In this document: in pieces, positions 37,538 through 46,394 of the stretch
How the letters are laid out: each line of letters starts with the position of its first letter
How positions within the stretch are numbered: the first letter of the stretch is position 1
Assembly (NCBI RefSeq): GCF_025136295.1
Contig: NZ_CP062788.1
Coordinates: 682,001 to 746,000, forward strand
Direction of reading: 5' to 3'
Length of the DNA: 64,000 nucleotides
From: Aestuariispira ectoiniformans
GTDB taxonomy: Bacteria; Pseudomonadota; Alphaproteobacteria; UBA8366; Aestuariispiraceae
Position numbers and translations under genes: made by a program
Notes under the pieces: model-generated
The model's input: the letters and a program-made list of their open reading frames with translations, nothing else
What the model was told of the DNA's origin: nothing
Database searches by the model: none

Positions 37538-37599
37538 AGGTCTGGCCCTTTCGTTCCATAGGGCAAGACTAGCGGAAATTGATTAAGGAATGTTTAGGC

Positions 37600-37639
37600 A
37601 AAAAAAGATGCGGACGCCTAAGGGAGTTGCGCCCGCATC
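37600..37639 (-). terminator. terminator of the His-rich periplasmic protein gene
   Basis: Read on the minus strand, GATGCGGGCGC pairs with GCGTCCGCATC (one mismatch) around an 11-nt loop and is followed by seven T residues. It lies 54 bp after the stop of the gene at 37694-38122. Confidence 0.85.
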
Positions 37640-37693
37640 AGGACCTTTAGGACAAGGTCGAAAGGGGAATGGAGGAAAAGTCAGTTTCTTGTT

Positions 37694-38122
37694 TTAGTCG
37701 TCTTTACTGGGCTTCTTGGGGCCGCGCATGTCGTCGAAGTAAGCCGGACGGCCACTGCGTTTGTTGACCTCGACATTCTTCACCAGGCTGTCGTCCTTGG
37801 TGACGATATCGACGCTGTAATTACCGTTTTCCAGGGACTTGATTGCACCGACTTTCAGGTTGTCGTTGCCCTGCATGATCAGGAAGGCCTGTGACAGAGT
37901 GCGGATTTCATCCTGGGTCAGGTCACGGTCGCGCTTTTCGCGGAAAAAGCCCATGCCACCCATGCGGTTGTGGTGGCCTTTATACATCTCGTGGTGTTCG
38001 CCACCGCGCTTCCAGCCGCAGTCATCGCCGTCGCGATCGGCAAAGCTGGGGGCGGCCAGTGCGCCGATACCGAGGGCGAGGGCGCCTGCGGCGATCATTG
38101 TCTTGGTGGTCTTTTTCATCAT
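37694..38122 (-). CDS. exported His/Met-rich small protein beside a two-component system
   Basis: A 142-residue periplasmic protein. A signal peptide (KTMIAAGALALGIGALAAPSFA) is followed by a segment rich in His, Met and Gly (CGWKRGGEHHEMYKGHHNRMGGMGFF), suggestive of metal binding. The C-terminal half, LENGNYSVDIVTKDDSLVKNVEV, resembles PepSY-like beta folds. I start at the ATG at 38122, or at the adjacent ATG at 38119, with GGAG upstream. It diverges from the response-regulator gene across 226 bp and has its own terminator. It is a likely target of that regulator, which is inference. Confidence 0.65.
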   Translation of the reverse strand: MMKKTTKTMIAAGALALGIGALAAPSFADRDGDDCGWKRGGEHHEMYKGHHNRMGGMGFFREKRDRDLTQDEIRTLSQAFLIMQGNDNLKVGAIKSLENGNYSVDIVTKDDSLVKNVEVNKRSGRPAYFDDMRGPKKPSKDD

Positions 38123-38348
38123 TGTCACTCCGTATGGGTCATCTGTTCAAAAACGTGCTGTTCGGCTTGGGGGCGCCGATGGGGTGACTTAACCACAGAG
38201 CTGTCGCAAAAGTTTGTTCGAAACCGGGAGTTTTGTATCGCTTTGTACCAGGATCGCCCGCTGACAAACTTTGATACATTTTTTGTCGGTCAGGGCGGTT
38301 GGGAGCCTGTATAGTCCCAGTCAGTAAATGGACTGTTGAGACGATGGA

Positions 38349-39071
38349 ATGACGACAAGGCCGCATATCCTGGTGGTGGACGACCACAAAGACATCCGGG
38401 AACTTCTGGGAAAATATCTGGGCCAGCATGGCTATCGGGTGACGCTTGCCGAAGATGCGGCCACGGCGCGCCGTGCGATCAGGACGGCGGCCATCGACCT
38501 GGTGGTGCTGGATATCATGATGCCGGGCGAAGACGGGTTGAGCCTGTGCCGCCACTTGCAGGAGACAGAGGGCGTGCCGGTCATCTTCCTCACCGCCATG
38601 GGCGAGGAAACCGACCGGGTCGTCGGCCTTGAGATCGGCGCGGACGACTATGTGACCAAACCTTTCAACCCGCGGGAACTGACGGCCCGGATCAAAGCGG
38701 TCCTGCGGCGCAGCCAGAGCCTGCCCTATGAAAAGGCGCGGACCGAGGTCGATGTGATGCGGTTCGCCGGCTGGACCCTGCATGTGGGGCGGCGTGAACT
38801 GGAAGGACCGGATGGTGTTTCCGTCCCGCTCAGCACGGCTGAATATCAACTTCTTCACGCATTTCTGAACCATCCGAAGATTGTACTGAGCCGCGATCAA
38901 CTGCTTGACCTGACCCAGGGCCGGGAGGCGGATGTTTTCGACCGCAGCATTGATAACCAGGTCAGCCGCCTGCGCCGCAAGGTGGAGGATGACCCCAAGA
39001 AACCGGCGTTGATCAAGACCGTCTGGGGCGGTGGTTATATGTTCGCGGCGGATGTGGACCTGCCGTCATGA
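38349..39071 (+). CDS. OmpR-family response regulator
   Basis: A 240-residue response regulator. The receiver domain has the acidic pair in VVDDHKDIREL, the phosphoacceptor Asp55 in LVVLDIMMPGEDG and the Lys in YVTKPFNPREL. A C-terminal winged-helix DNA-binding domain follows, with LSTAEYQLLHAFLNHPKIVLSR-type and DRSIDNQVSRLRRKVE motifs. It overlaps the sensor kinase start by 4 bp, indicating a coupled pair. The divergent 226-bp region upstream presumably contains its promoter and possibly its own binding site. Confidence 0.95.
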   Translation: MTTRPHILVVDDHKDIRELLGKYLGQHGYRVTLAEDAATARRAIRTAAIDLVVLDIMMPGEDGLSLCRHLQETEGVPVIFLTAMGEETDRVVGLEIGADDYVTKPFNPRELTARIKAVLRRSQSLPYEKARTEVDVMRFAGWTLHVGRRELEGPDGVSVPLSTAEYQLLHAFLNHPKIVLSRDQLLDLTQGREADVFDRSIDNQVSRLRRKVEDDPKKPALIKTVWGGGYMFAADVDLPS

Positions 39072-40528
39072 GGCGGGGTAAAGGATTTCGTCTCTGGCCG
39101 CGCAGTCTGGCCGGGCAGATGGTGCTGCTTGTCGTGGCAGCCGTGATCCTGGCGCAGGTCGGGGCCTATGTCTTCTTTCTGGACGAACGCCGTCAGGCGG
39201 TGCGTGCAATCGGCCGCGAGGTAACGATTGAACGGATCGACTCGCTTGTGCGTCTGCTGGCCGAAACGCCGCCGGATATGCATGAAAAAGTGGTCAAGGC
39301 GGCCTCGAGCGAAAGCACAATGATCCGTCTGGGACCGACGAGTTCCCTGGACCGGAACGCGGTTGAGGACCGTTTTTCCCGGCATCTGCAAAAACGCCTG
39401 TCACGATATGGCATCAGCGATATACGCCTTGGCCTGTCGCTGGCGCCTCCGCCGTCAGACCGCCGTTGGCGGCGTGGCGACGACGATGATGATCACGATG
39501 ACGACCATCGCGATATGATGAACCGTCATCACGGCGACCGGTCGCCGCCCTGGTGGGATTTCGGTCGCGGTCCGCGGGTCTTTGCCATATCGGTGAAACT
39601 GCGGGACGGGTATTGGCTGAATGTGAACCGCCGACTGGACCCGCAGCCTTTCTTGTGGGCGCTGACCGGGCTGATGTCTCTCGCGCTGACTGCCTTGGCG
39701 GTGGCGCTGGTCGTCGTTGTTCTTGTGCGGCGGATCACCAAGCCGGTGAAGGCCCTGGCGCAGGGGGCCGATGCCCTGGGACGAGGCGAAACGGTACAGC
39801 ACCTGCCGGTCAGCGGGGCCCGCGAAGTGCAGCAGGCCGTGATCGCCTTCAACCGGATGAACGACCGTCTGCAGCGGTTTGTGCGCGACCGCCTCATGAT
39901 CCTGGGGGCCCTGTCCCACGATTTGCGTACGCCGCTGACCACCCTGCGCCTGCGGGCGGAATTCATCACCGATGAGGAATTGAAGGAAAAAATCCTGGAA
40001 ACCCTGCAGGAAATGGAAGACATGGCCGAAGCCACCCTGGCCTTCGTGCGCGAAGAGGCCAAACAGGAAGACAGCCGCCCGGTGGACCTGTCGGCCCTGC
40101 TGGAAAGCCTGTGTGACGACCTGGGGGAACTGGGCTGGCCGATTGATTGTCAGGACGATGGCCGGATCGTGCTGGCCTGTCGCCCGGTGGCCCTGCGTCG
40201 GGCTTTCCGCAATCTGATCGAGAATGCCATCAAATATGGTGAGCGTTGTTCTGTTTCCTGGGAGACACTCGGCAAGGACCTTCGGATTTATATGGATGAC
40301 GCCGGTCCCGGCATTCCCGCCGACCGGATGGAGGAATTGTTCAAACCCTTTGTCCGGCTGGAAACCTCACGCAGCCGCGACACCGGCGGTGTGGGCATGG
40401 GGCTGGCCATTGCGCGGATGATCATTCGCGGCCATGGTGGTGATATCCTGCTGGCCAACCGGCCTGAGGGCGGGTTGCGTGTGACGGTGATCCTGCCGAT
40501 TGGTGAAACCGACGGTCTGGCGACTTAA
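39068..40528 (+). CDS. sensor histidine kinase with acidic/His-rich periplasmic segment
   Basis: A 486-residue EnvZ-type kinase. TM1 lies at about residues 17-37, a periplasmic domain follows, and TM2 lies at about 198-220. A HAMP domain, the dimerisation H-box (GALSHDLRTPLTTLRLR), and the catalytic N, G1 and G2 boxes (LIENAIKYG, DDAGPGIP, GGVGMGLAI) come next. The periplasmic domain contains an extraordinary run of Asp and His at about residues 138-156 (DDDDDHDDDHRDMMNRHH), which looks like a divalent-metal sensor. With the neighbouring His/Met-rich exported protein this suggests a metal-responsive system. Confidence 0.93.
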   Translation: MRRGKGFRLWPRSLAGQMVLLVVAAVILAQVGAYVFFLDERRQAVRAIGREVTIERIDSLVRLLAETPPDMHEKVVKAASSESTMIRLGPTSSLDRNAVEDRFSRHLQKRLSRYGISDIRLGLSLAPPPSDRRWRRGDDDDDHDDDHRDMMNRHHGDRSPPWWDFGRGPRVFAISVKLRDGYWLNVNRRLDPQPFLWALTGLMSLALTALAVALVVVVLVRRITKPVKALAQGADALGRGETVQHLPVSGAREVQQAVIAFNRMNDRLQRFVRDRLMILGALSHDLRTPLTTLRLRAEFITDEELKEKILETLQEMEDMAEATLAFVREEAKQEDSRPVDLSALLESLCDDLGELGWPIDCQDDGRIVLACRPVALRRAFRNLIENAIKYGERCSVSWETLGKDLRIYMDDAGPGIPADRMEELFKPFVRLETSRSRDTGGVGMGLAIARMIIRGHGGDILLANRPEGGLRVTVILPIGETDGLAT

Positions 40529-40657
40529 GAACAATTTATCTATAATACAATGTAATTTGTGGTAGGATTGATACGACCCATCGTAACAAGGGGGGCCGCG
40601 GGATCACGCCGGGGAAAATTCCGGTGTGTCGAAGGCTGAATATAAGAGGAGACCTGA

Positions 40658-40861
40658 ATGCATTACCGTATGATTGACGCATTGGCGGAAGCGCATTTGA
40701 TGGCCTGCACCCAGAAAAAAGGTGACATTGCCCAAATTCTACTTCAGGCGATCGAAGTGGAAATGGAGAAATACGGCAGGCAGCGCAGGGAAAGACGCGC
40801 GAATGTCGATATGCTCGAAATTGCCAAGGCCCGTCAGGACAAACTCGCCACAATGCATTAG
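40658..40861 (+). CDS. small hypothetical protein
   Basis: A 67-residue soluble, helical protein (MHYRMIDALAEAHLMACTQKK, then EIAKARQDKLATMH). A strong AGGAG ribosome site about 7 nt upstream supports translation. I recognise no family. An AT-rich TATAAT box at 40541-40546 lies 112 bp upstream and could be its promoter. It is convergent with the HD-domain gene. Its closeness to the kinase gene (129 bp) need not mean co-transcription. Confidence 0.6.
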   Translation: MHYRMIDALAEAHLMACTQKKGDIAQILLQAIEVEMEKYGRQRRERRANVDMLEIAKARQDKLATMH

Positions 40862-40908
40862 GCTGTCAGGGTATCAGGTTATCTGGATCATCGACCGGCA
40901 CGCGCCTC

Positions 40909-41511
40909 TCAGGGGATTGCCTTCCGGTCGCTGATTTGGCCCTCCAGGCAGCCAAAGTTGAAGTGCAACTCTGCAAGCAGCGGGGCCGATATTTCCTTTC
41001 GGTCCAATGCTGCGATCATTTCCCGGTAATACCACAATGTTCCGTCGCGACCGCCGTTGAAACGCGCCCAAAGCGCATCTCCCAGGTGGCGGTGGTCGGT
41101 CACGATCGTGCGCAGGTTATGCAGCTTGTCACAGGCCGTGATCAGCAGTTCCGGCGCGGACTTGCCGTCGATGGCGGCGATGTCCTTTTCCTTGCGTTTG
41201 CGCCAGGCGGCTGGGGCATCATCGGCGGCTGTCCGTTCGATCTTGTCGGTACAGGACAGCACCAGCCCGGCCACCCGCGCGCCGAAACGCTCCCCGATCT
41301 TGTCCAGCGTCGCCTGCCCACCCTGATCTTCCACGGCATCATGCAACAGGGCGGCAATAGCCATATCCTCGTCCCCGCCGAATTCCAGCACCAGCCCGGC
41401 CACGGCCATCAGATGGCTGATATAGGGAACGGACGACCCCTTCCGGGTCTGTTCCCGGTGCAGGTCATGGGCCAGTTGAAAGGCGTCGTCGAAGCGTTTT
41501 GTCAGCATCAT
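40909..41511 (-). CDS. HD-domain hydrolase (SpoT/MESH1-like)
   Basis: A 200-residue metal-dependent phosphohydrolase of the HD superfamily, similar to the ppGpp hydrolase part of SpoT and to small alarmone hydrolases. Metal ligands appear as YISHLMAVAGLV (His) and the HD pair in ALLHDAVEDQGG. A second conserved Asp lies in ITACDKLHNLRTI. There is no synthetase or regulatory domain. Whether the substrate is (p)ppGpp or another nucleotide is not known. It overlaps the ChaC-like gene by 4 bp downstream of it. Confidence 0.82.
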   Translation of the reverse strand: MMLTKRFDDAFQLAHDLHREQTRKGSSVPYISHLMAVAGLVLEFGGDEDMAIAALLHDAVEDQGGQATLDKIGERFGARVAGLVLSCTDKIERTAADDAPAAWRKRKEKDIAAIDGKSAPELLITACDKLHNLRTIVTDHRHLGDALWARFNGGRDGTLWYYREMIAALDRKEISAPLLAELHFNFGCLEGQISDRKAIP

Positions 41512-42137
41512 GCGCCGCCGGATTCTTCCGCCTCGATGATGCGGGCCAGATCATGCAGGGCCGGGTCTTCGATCCCCATTTCGTCCAGATGACGCACGGT
41601 GTTGATCAGATAGTCCCGGTTGGGGCCGGCAGCGCCCTGTGCCTTGCGGATCAGCTCCAGCACCTCCTGCTGGTCCAGGCCGCCCGCATATTGCGGATGG
41701 GCCTGGTCCGCCACGAAGGTGCGGCAGGAAATTTCCTTCGATCCGACCTGTGCCATTGCCTCTATCGGCTCGTAAACCCCAGTGACCATTTCCCGGTCCC
41801 ACAGATAATCCATGGCGGCATGGGACTGGTCGGGCCGGGTGCGGAAGACCATGCCGTGACATTCCCCGCCCTGATCCAGGCCCAGAACCAAACCCGGATT
41901 TTCCGGCGTACCGCGATAGCGGTGCGAGTAAACGCAAAACGACCGGTGCCAGCCGACCAGCGTGGCAGGCAGGGCCTCCACATGGTCGAAACCGGGGTTC
42001 CACAACAGCGAGCCATAGCCGAAAACCCACATGTCCCGGTCGGTGGGCAGGGTTGCCAGAAGCTCGCGCTTCATATGATCGCGAACGGCTTCGTCCAGCT
42101 TGGGATAGGCATTGGGAGGATCGATGGGTGGCTGCAT
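41508..42137 (-). CDS. ChaC-like gamma-glutamylcyclotransferase
   Basis: A 209-residue enzyme of the ChaC/GGCT family, which converts gamma-glutamyl peptides, in ChaC proteins glutathione, to 5-oxoproline. The substrate-binding loop is WVFGYGSLLWNPGF, the catalytic Glu region lies around ETRPDQ-like residues, and VYSHRYRGTPENPGLVLGL is characteristic. Cytoplasmic. Its final bases overlap the start of the HD-domain gene (ATGA), so the two are translated from one message. Functional coupling of glutathione turnover and nucleotide hydrolysis is not established. Confidence 0.87.
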   Translation of the reverse strand: MQPPIDPPNAYPKLDEAVRDHMKRELLATLPTDRDMWVFGYGSLLWNPGFDHVEALPATLVGWHRSFCVYSHRYRGTPENPGLVLGLDQGGECHGMVFRTRPDQSHAAMDYLWDREMVTGVYEPIEAMAQVGSKEISCRTFVADQAHPQYAGGLDQQEVLELIRKAQGAAGPNRDYLINTVRHLDEMGIEDPALHDLARIIEAEESGGA

Positions 42138-42210
42138 CTGGAAGTCCCATGTCTTTGTTGGCGGATTTCTATCTTAATCCGCCTCGCCTGTGACTCAAGG
42201 GCAGTGGTTC

Positions 42211-43083
42211 TCAGGCGTGTTTCGCCTGTGCTTTCTGGCGTGTTTCACGGTGAATGATATGCGCTGAAGAGGCAATGATGATAGCCGCCCCAATAATTGT
42301 GTAGCGGTCCGGGATTTCCGAGAACACAAAGTAACCGATAAGCGCGGCATAGATCAGCTTCATATATTCGACATTGCCGATGACGCTGGCCTCGCCCAGG
42401 CGCAAGGCTTTGACGCCGATCCATTGGGCGGCGGTTGAGATCACTCCGATGGCGATGAGCAGCGAAAGCTCCAGCGCCGTGGGCGTGACCCAGACCCAGG
42501 GAAGCGGAAGGGCGGCGATTAGGCCGACGAAAACCGACTGATAGGCAAGTAGGGTGGCGGTGCTTTCGCTTTGGCTGAGCTTGCGCACGCAGACCACGGC
42601 AATGGCCGCGCCGAAAGCACCGGCCACAGGGATCACGGCATGTATGTTCAGCATTCCGTCGACCGTGGGACGCATCACGATAACCACCCCGATAAAACCC
42701 ACCAGAATGGTGATCAGCCGCTGTGGCCCGACTGGCTCATTCAGGAATTTTGAGGCAAGGAGGGCTGTGAAAAAGATCTGTGCAAAGGCCAGGGTTATGG
42801 CGGTTGTCAGGGGCAGAACCTCCACCGCCCAAATGCCGGACGACAGGGCGGTGAAGGCGGCAAGCAAACGTAGGCCATGCGTCAGCGGATGGCCGGTTTT
42901 CAGGCTGGCCGGGAAGGTTCTGACCAGGGTGGGCAGGGCCGACAGCAGGACAATGACCTGCCGTACAAACAAAATCTGCAGAAAATGAAATTCCTGCACG
43001 GCGACTTTGGCAAGGGCTGCCGCAATGGCGAACAGGGCCGTTGCGGCGAAAGCCAGCAGGATCGCCTGAGATGTGTTGGACAT
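42211..43083 (-). CDS. EamA/DMT-family transporter
   Basis: A 290-residue permease with ten hydrophobic helices in two EamA halves, the substrate being unknown. Its C-terminus is basic and His-rich (IIHRETRQKAQAKHA). It diverges from the small gene at 43179 over a 95-bp gap that contains a palindrome centred on GGTACC, a possible shared operator. It is the second DMT transporter in the window and is not closely similar to the one at 28. Confidence 0.85.
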   Translation of the reverse strand: MSNTSQAILLAFAATALFAIAAALAKVAVQEFHFLQILFVRQVIVLLSALPTLVRTFPASLKTGHPLTHGLRLLAAFTALSSGIWAVEVLPLTTAITLAFAQIFFTALLASKFLNEPVGPQRLITILVGFIGVVIVMRPTVDGMLNIHAVIPVAGAFGAAIAVVCVRKLSQSESTATLLAYQSVFVGLIAALPLPWVWVTPTALELSLLIAIGVISTAAQWIGVKALRLGEASVIGNVEYMKLIYAALIGYFVFSEIPDRYTIIGAAIIIASSAHIIHRETRQKAQAKHA

Positions 43084-43114
43084 TGGTCTTTTCCCTTGAT
43101 GTTATATTAATACC

Positions 43115-43124
43115 TTGGTACCAA
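43115..43124. promoter_or_regulatory. candidate operator in divergent promoter region
   Basis: A perfect palindrome TTGGTACCAA sits in an AT-rich setting between the DMT transporter and the small gene at 43179. ATACC occurs just before it and repeats the TACC half. A regulator encoded by the adjacent small gene is a plausible ligand, but this is not shown. Confidence 0.4.
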
Positions 43125-43178
43125 TATACACGATTTGTAAAGAGTGAATTTTCCGATGTGGGACGGGGAGGTGCCGGT

Positions 43179-43433
43179 ATGGCCGGTAAAAGCAAGAAAA
43201 TCGAACGGGTCCAGACGGGGGTGCGGGTTGAAAAGAGGGTGCTCAAGATCCTGAAGGCTATCGCGGCGCGCCACGACATGACCTTGGGTGACCTTCTAGA
43301 AGGCATCGTGCTCCACAGTTTCGAGGGTAAGGTTCCTTTCGGGAATGAAACGTTGGCCTTCATCGAAACCATGCGTGAGGCCTACGGGCTGGACCTGACC
43401 GCGGCGGACAGTCACAAACTGTCTGAAGACTAG
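43179..43433 (+). CDS. small ribbon-helix-helix-like protein
   Basis: An 84-residue basic protein beginning MAGKSKKIERVQTGVRVEKRVLKIL, then KAIAARHDMTLGDLLEGIVLHSFEG. The predicted strand followed by two helices resembles CopG/Arc-type DNA-binding proteins. A GGGGAGG ribosome site precedes the ATG. It is divergent from the DMT transporter and may regulate it through the TTGGTACCAA palindrome. The family assignment is tentative. Confidence 0.6.
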   Translation: MAGKSKKIERVQTGVRVEKRVLKILKAIAARHDMTLGDLLEGIVLHSFEGKVPFGNETLAFIETMREAYGLDLTAADSHKLSED

Positions 43434-43579
43434 GCATACCCCGTCAAAAGGGTGGCTTTTCCCCACCCGGCCTGGGGTGGCATTTTGGGCGCGCTTGGCC
43501 TATATACGGCCTGTGGATCATTTTTGGCGGGGCGAGGTGGCCCGCGCTGACCAACCCGCACAGGAAGCAAGACAGAACC

Positions 43580-45136
43580 ATGGCAGATATTTCCCTTAAA
43601 AAGCGTCCCGTTGTCCTATGCATTCTGGACGGTTGGGGAGACCGGACCGACACGGAAAACAACGCCGTTGCACAGGCCAACACCCCCAATTGGGACCGCT
43701 TTGTCGCCTCCTGTCCGCGGGCGCAACTGGAAGCCTCCGAAACATTTGTCGGCCTGCCGAAAGGCCAGATGGGCAATTCCGAAGTCGGTCACATGAACCT
43801 GGGCGCGGGCCGGGTTGTCCTGCAGGATCTGCCGCGTATTGACCAGGTGGTTGAAAATGGCGAATTGGCAAAGCTGCCCCAGCTTCAGTCCTTCATCGCC
43901 AAATTGAAGGAAAGCGGTGGGGCCGCCCATCTTCTGGGCCTGCTGTCGCCGGGTGGCGTTCACGCCCATCAGGCGCATATGGCGGCGCTGGCCAATGTGC
44001 TGCATGCGGCAGGTGTGCCGGTGAAGGTCCATGCGATCCTGGATGGCCGCGACACGCCGCCGCAAAGCGCCAAACCCTATATGGAAGAATTCCTGGCTGC
44101 CGCCCCGAATGCCGAGGTGGTCACCGTGTCCGGGCGTTATTTCGCCATGGACCGCGACAAGAACTGGGACCGCGTGGTCAAAGCCTATTCTGCGATGGCG
44201 GCCGGGCAGGGCGAGGCCGCCGCATCGGCGCTGGAGGCAATCGACCAGTCCTATGCCAGGGAAGCCTATGACGAATTCGTGCTGCCGACGGTGGTGGGCG
44301 GTTACGCGGGCATGGCCGATGGCGATGGTGTTCTGATGGCAAATTTCCGCGCCGACCGCGCGCGTGAAATCCTGTCGGCGCTGCTGGACCCGGCCTTTGA
44401 CGGTTTCGACCGTGGCAAGGCTGTTCACTTTGCTGCAGCACTTGGCATGGTGGAATATTCCAAGGCCCATAATGCCTTCCTCGAGACGCTGTTTCCGGCG
44501 GAAGACCTGAAGAATGTTCTGGGCGCGGTGGTTGCCGGCCACGGCCTGAAGCAGCTTCGCATTGCCGAGACCGAGAAATACGCCCATGTGACCTTTTTCT
44601 TCAACGGTGGCGCGGAAGACGTGTTCGAGGGCGAAGAACGTATCCTGGTGCCTTCGCCAAAGGTTGCCACGTACGACCTGCAGCCGGAAATGTCCGCGCC
44701 GGAAGTGGCGGACAAACTGGTCGAGGCCATCGAAAATGAAACCTTCGACCTGATCGTGGTGAATTTCGCCAATACGGATATGGTCGGCCATACCGGTGTC
44801 CTGTCGGCGGCTGTCAAGGCGGTGGAAACCGTCGACAACTGCATCGGACGCCTTGCAGGTGCGGTGGAAAAGGTGGGCGGCGCCATGCTGATTACCGCCG
44901 ACCACGGCAATGCGGAACAGATGCAGGACCCGAAAACGGGCCAGGCCCATACCGCCCATACCCTGAACCCGGTGCCGCTGGTGCTGGTCGGTGCAGGGGG
45001 CGACGTTGTCAATTTACATAAAGGACGACTGGCGGATGTGGCACCGACGCTGCTAGACTTGATGGGGCTTGAACAACCAGCGGAAATGACGGGACGTTCC
45101 CTCATCCAACATGCGCAACAGACTGCTGCCGAATAG
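43580..45136 (+). CDS. gpmI: 2,3-bisphosphoglycerate-independent phosphoglycerate mutase
   Basis: Cofactor-independent phosphoglycerate mutase, interconverting 3- and 2-phosphoglycerate in glycolysis and gluconeogenesis. The 518-residue protein has the manganese-binding motif LCILDGWGDR, the phosphoserine at Ser67 in KGQMGNSEVGHMNLG, and the C-terminal metal-binding TADHGNAEQM and HTLNPVPLVLVG. Its last 26 bp overlap the start of the envC-like gene, which puts a central metabolic enzyme at the head of an envelope operon. Confidence 0.97.
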   Translation: MADISLKKRPVVLCILDGWGDRTDTENNAVAQANTPNWDRFVASCPRAQLEASETFVGLPKGQMGNSEVGHMNLGAGRVVLQDLPRIDQVVENGELAKLPQLQSFIAKLKESGGAAHLLGLLSPGGVHAHQAHMAALANVLHAAGVPVKVHAILDGRDTPPQSAKPYMEEFLAAAPNAEVVTVSGRYFAMDRDKNWDRVVKAYSAMAAGQGEAAASALEAIDQSYAREAYDEFVLPTVVGGYAGMADGDGVLMANFRADRAREILSALLDPAFDGFDRGKAVHFAAALGMVEYSKAHNAFLETLFPAEDLKNVLGAVVAGHGLKQLRIAETEKYAHVTFFFNGGAEDVFEGEERILVPSPKVATYDLQPEMSAPEVADKLVEAIENETFDLIVVNFANTDMVGHTGVLSAAVKAVETVDNCIGRLAGAVEKVGGAMLITADHGNAEQMQDPKTGQAHTAHTLNPVPLVLVGAGGDVVNLHKGRLADVAPTLLDLMGLEQPAEMTGRSLIQHAQQTAAE

Positions 45137-46394
45137 GCGCCGGACAGGTTTCAGGAAATGGGTAGTGCCGCTGGTCTCCGCGGCAATGGTCGGTGCTGTG
45201 CTGATGCCGGGGGCGGCCCCGGCCAGCACATCGGGAAAACTGGAAAAGATCGAAGACAAGCTGTCCAAGGAAAAACAGCGCGTCAAGGATCTGAAGGCCA
45301 AGGCCGCCCGGTTGAAAAGCGAGGCGGCGGACCTGCGTCAGGAAATGATCGCGGCGGCGGCCAGGACCCAGGAACAGGAAGCCCTGATTACCAATCTTGA
45401 GGATCAGCTTGTCGCCCTGCGCAAGGACCAGGACGACCGCAAGCGTGATCTCAACAAAAGCAGCGAAAAGCTCAGCGGCACACTTGGCGCGTTGAGCAAG
45501 CTCAGTACCGATTCAACCCGCAACTTTTTCCTCTATCCCGGTGAGCCGCTCGAGGCTGTGCATAGCGCGATGCTGCTGCAGGCCGCGGTGCCTGCGCTGC
45601 GCGACCGGGCGGATATCCTGCGGGTGGAACTGGCCGCGCTTAAGGAAGTGGAGCTTGATATCGCGGGCAAGCTGTCGGACCTGTCCAGGGCCAAGGACCA
45701 GCTACGGTCGAAACGCGCCCGGATGGAAGACCTGATCAAACGAAAACAGCGTCTGGCGGAACAGATGAACCGGGACCGCAGCCAAAGCGCGGAACGGGTG
45801 TCGAAACTGGTCAATGAGGCAAAGTCCATCAAGGACCTGATGGAAAAACTGAACCGGACCAGACCCGCGCCGAGGCCCGCCCCCCCGATGCCCGAGGCAG
45901 GGCAGGTGCCGCCGGCCCCGTCGGACGGGGCGCTGGCCGTCCGTCCGCCGCAAATGCCGGATGTGGCCCCCTTTGACGTAAAGGCTTTTCCCGATCATGG
46001 CCGGGTCAATGCGCCGGTCACCGGCAGGCTGGTCCAACGCTATGGACAGGATTTGGGATACGGGCAATCGGCCAAGGGTCTGAAAATCAGTACCCGCCGT
46101 CAGGCACAGGTCGTCGCCCCCCATGACGGGCGCATCACATTTGCCGGAAAATTTCGTGATCACGGGCTGATCTTGATTATTGAACATCGGGGCGGATATC
46201 ATACTGTTCTATCGGGCTTTGATCAGTTAAGCGTCGTAACTGGACAGTGGCTGTTGGCGGGAGAGCCCGTCGGTGTTATGGGTGGTGGTCAAGACGGCCG
46301 CAACCCGGAATTGTATGTGGAATTGCGGCGTGATGGACAACCGGTTAACCCGCTGAATTGGATTTCGGCCGCAAGCATTAGGGTGCATGGATGA
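45111..46394 (+). CDS. EnvC-like murein hydrolase activator
   Basis: A 427-residue exported protein with a signal segment at about residues 15-40, a long coiled coil (about 45-260), a Pro-rich linker and a C-terminal LytM/M23 fold. The LytM domain seems degenerate. The usual zinc-binding GxxxHxxxD is replaced around GLKISTRRQAQ and only EHRGGYHTVL remains of the second motif, as in E. coli EnvC. It therefore probably activates amidases during division rather than cutting peptidoglycan. It overlaps gpmI by 26 bp and ctpA by 4 bp. Confidence 0.87.
   Translation: MRNRLLPNRRRTGFRKWVVPLVSAAMVGAVLMPGAAPASTSGKLEKIEDKLSKEKQRVKDLKAKAARLKSEAADLRQEMIAAAARTQEQEALITNLEDQLVALRKDQDDRKRDLNKSSEKLSGTLGALSKLSTDSTRNFFLYPGEPLEAVHSAMLLQAAVPALRDRADILRVELAALKEVELDIAGKLSDLSRAKDQLRSKRARMEDLIKRKQRLAEQMNRDRSQSAERVSKLVNEAKSIKDLMEKLNRTRPAPRPAPPMPEAGQVPPAPSDGALAVRPPQMPDVAPFDVKAFPDHGRVNAPVTGRLVQRYGQDLGYGQSAKGLKISTRRQAQVVAPHDGRITFAGKFRDHGLILIIEHRGGYHTVLSGFDQLSVVTGQWLLAGEPVGVMGGGQDGRNPELYVELRRDGQPVNPLNWISAASIRVHG

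Noticed and set aside
43436-43490. GC-rich inverted stretch after the small gene at 43179 as a terminator
   Set aside because: Several short CCCCA/TGGGG pairings are possible, but none gives a long stem with a proper T-run.
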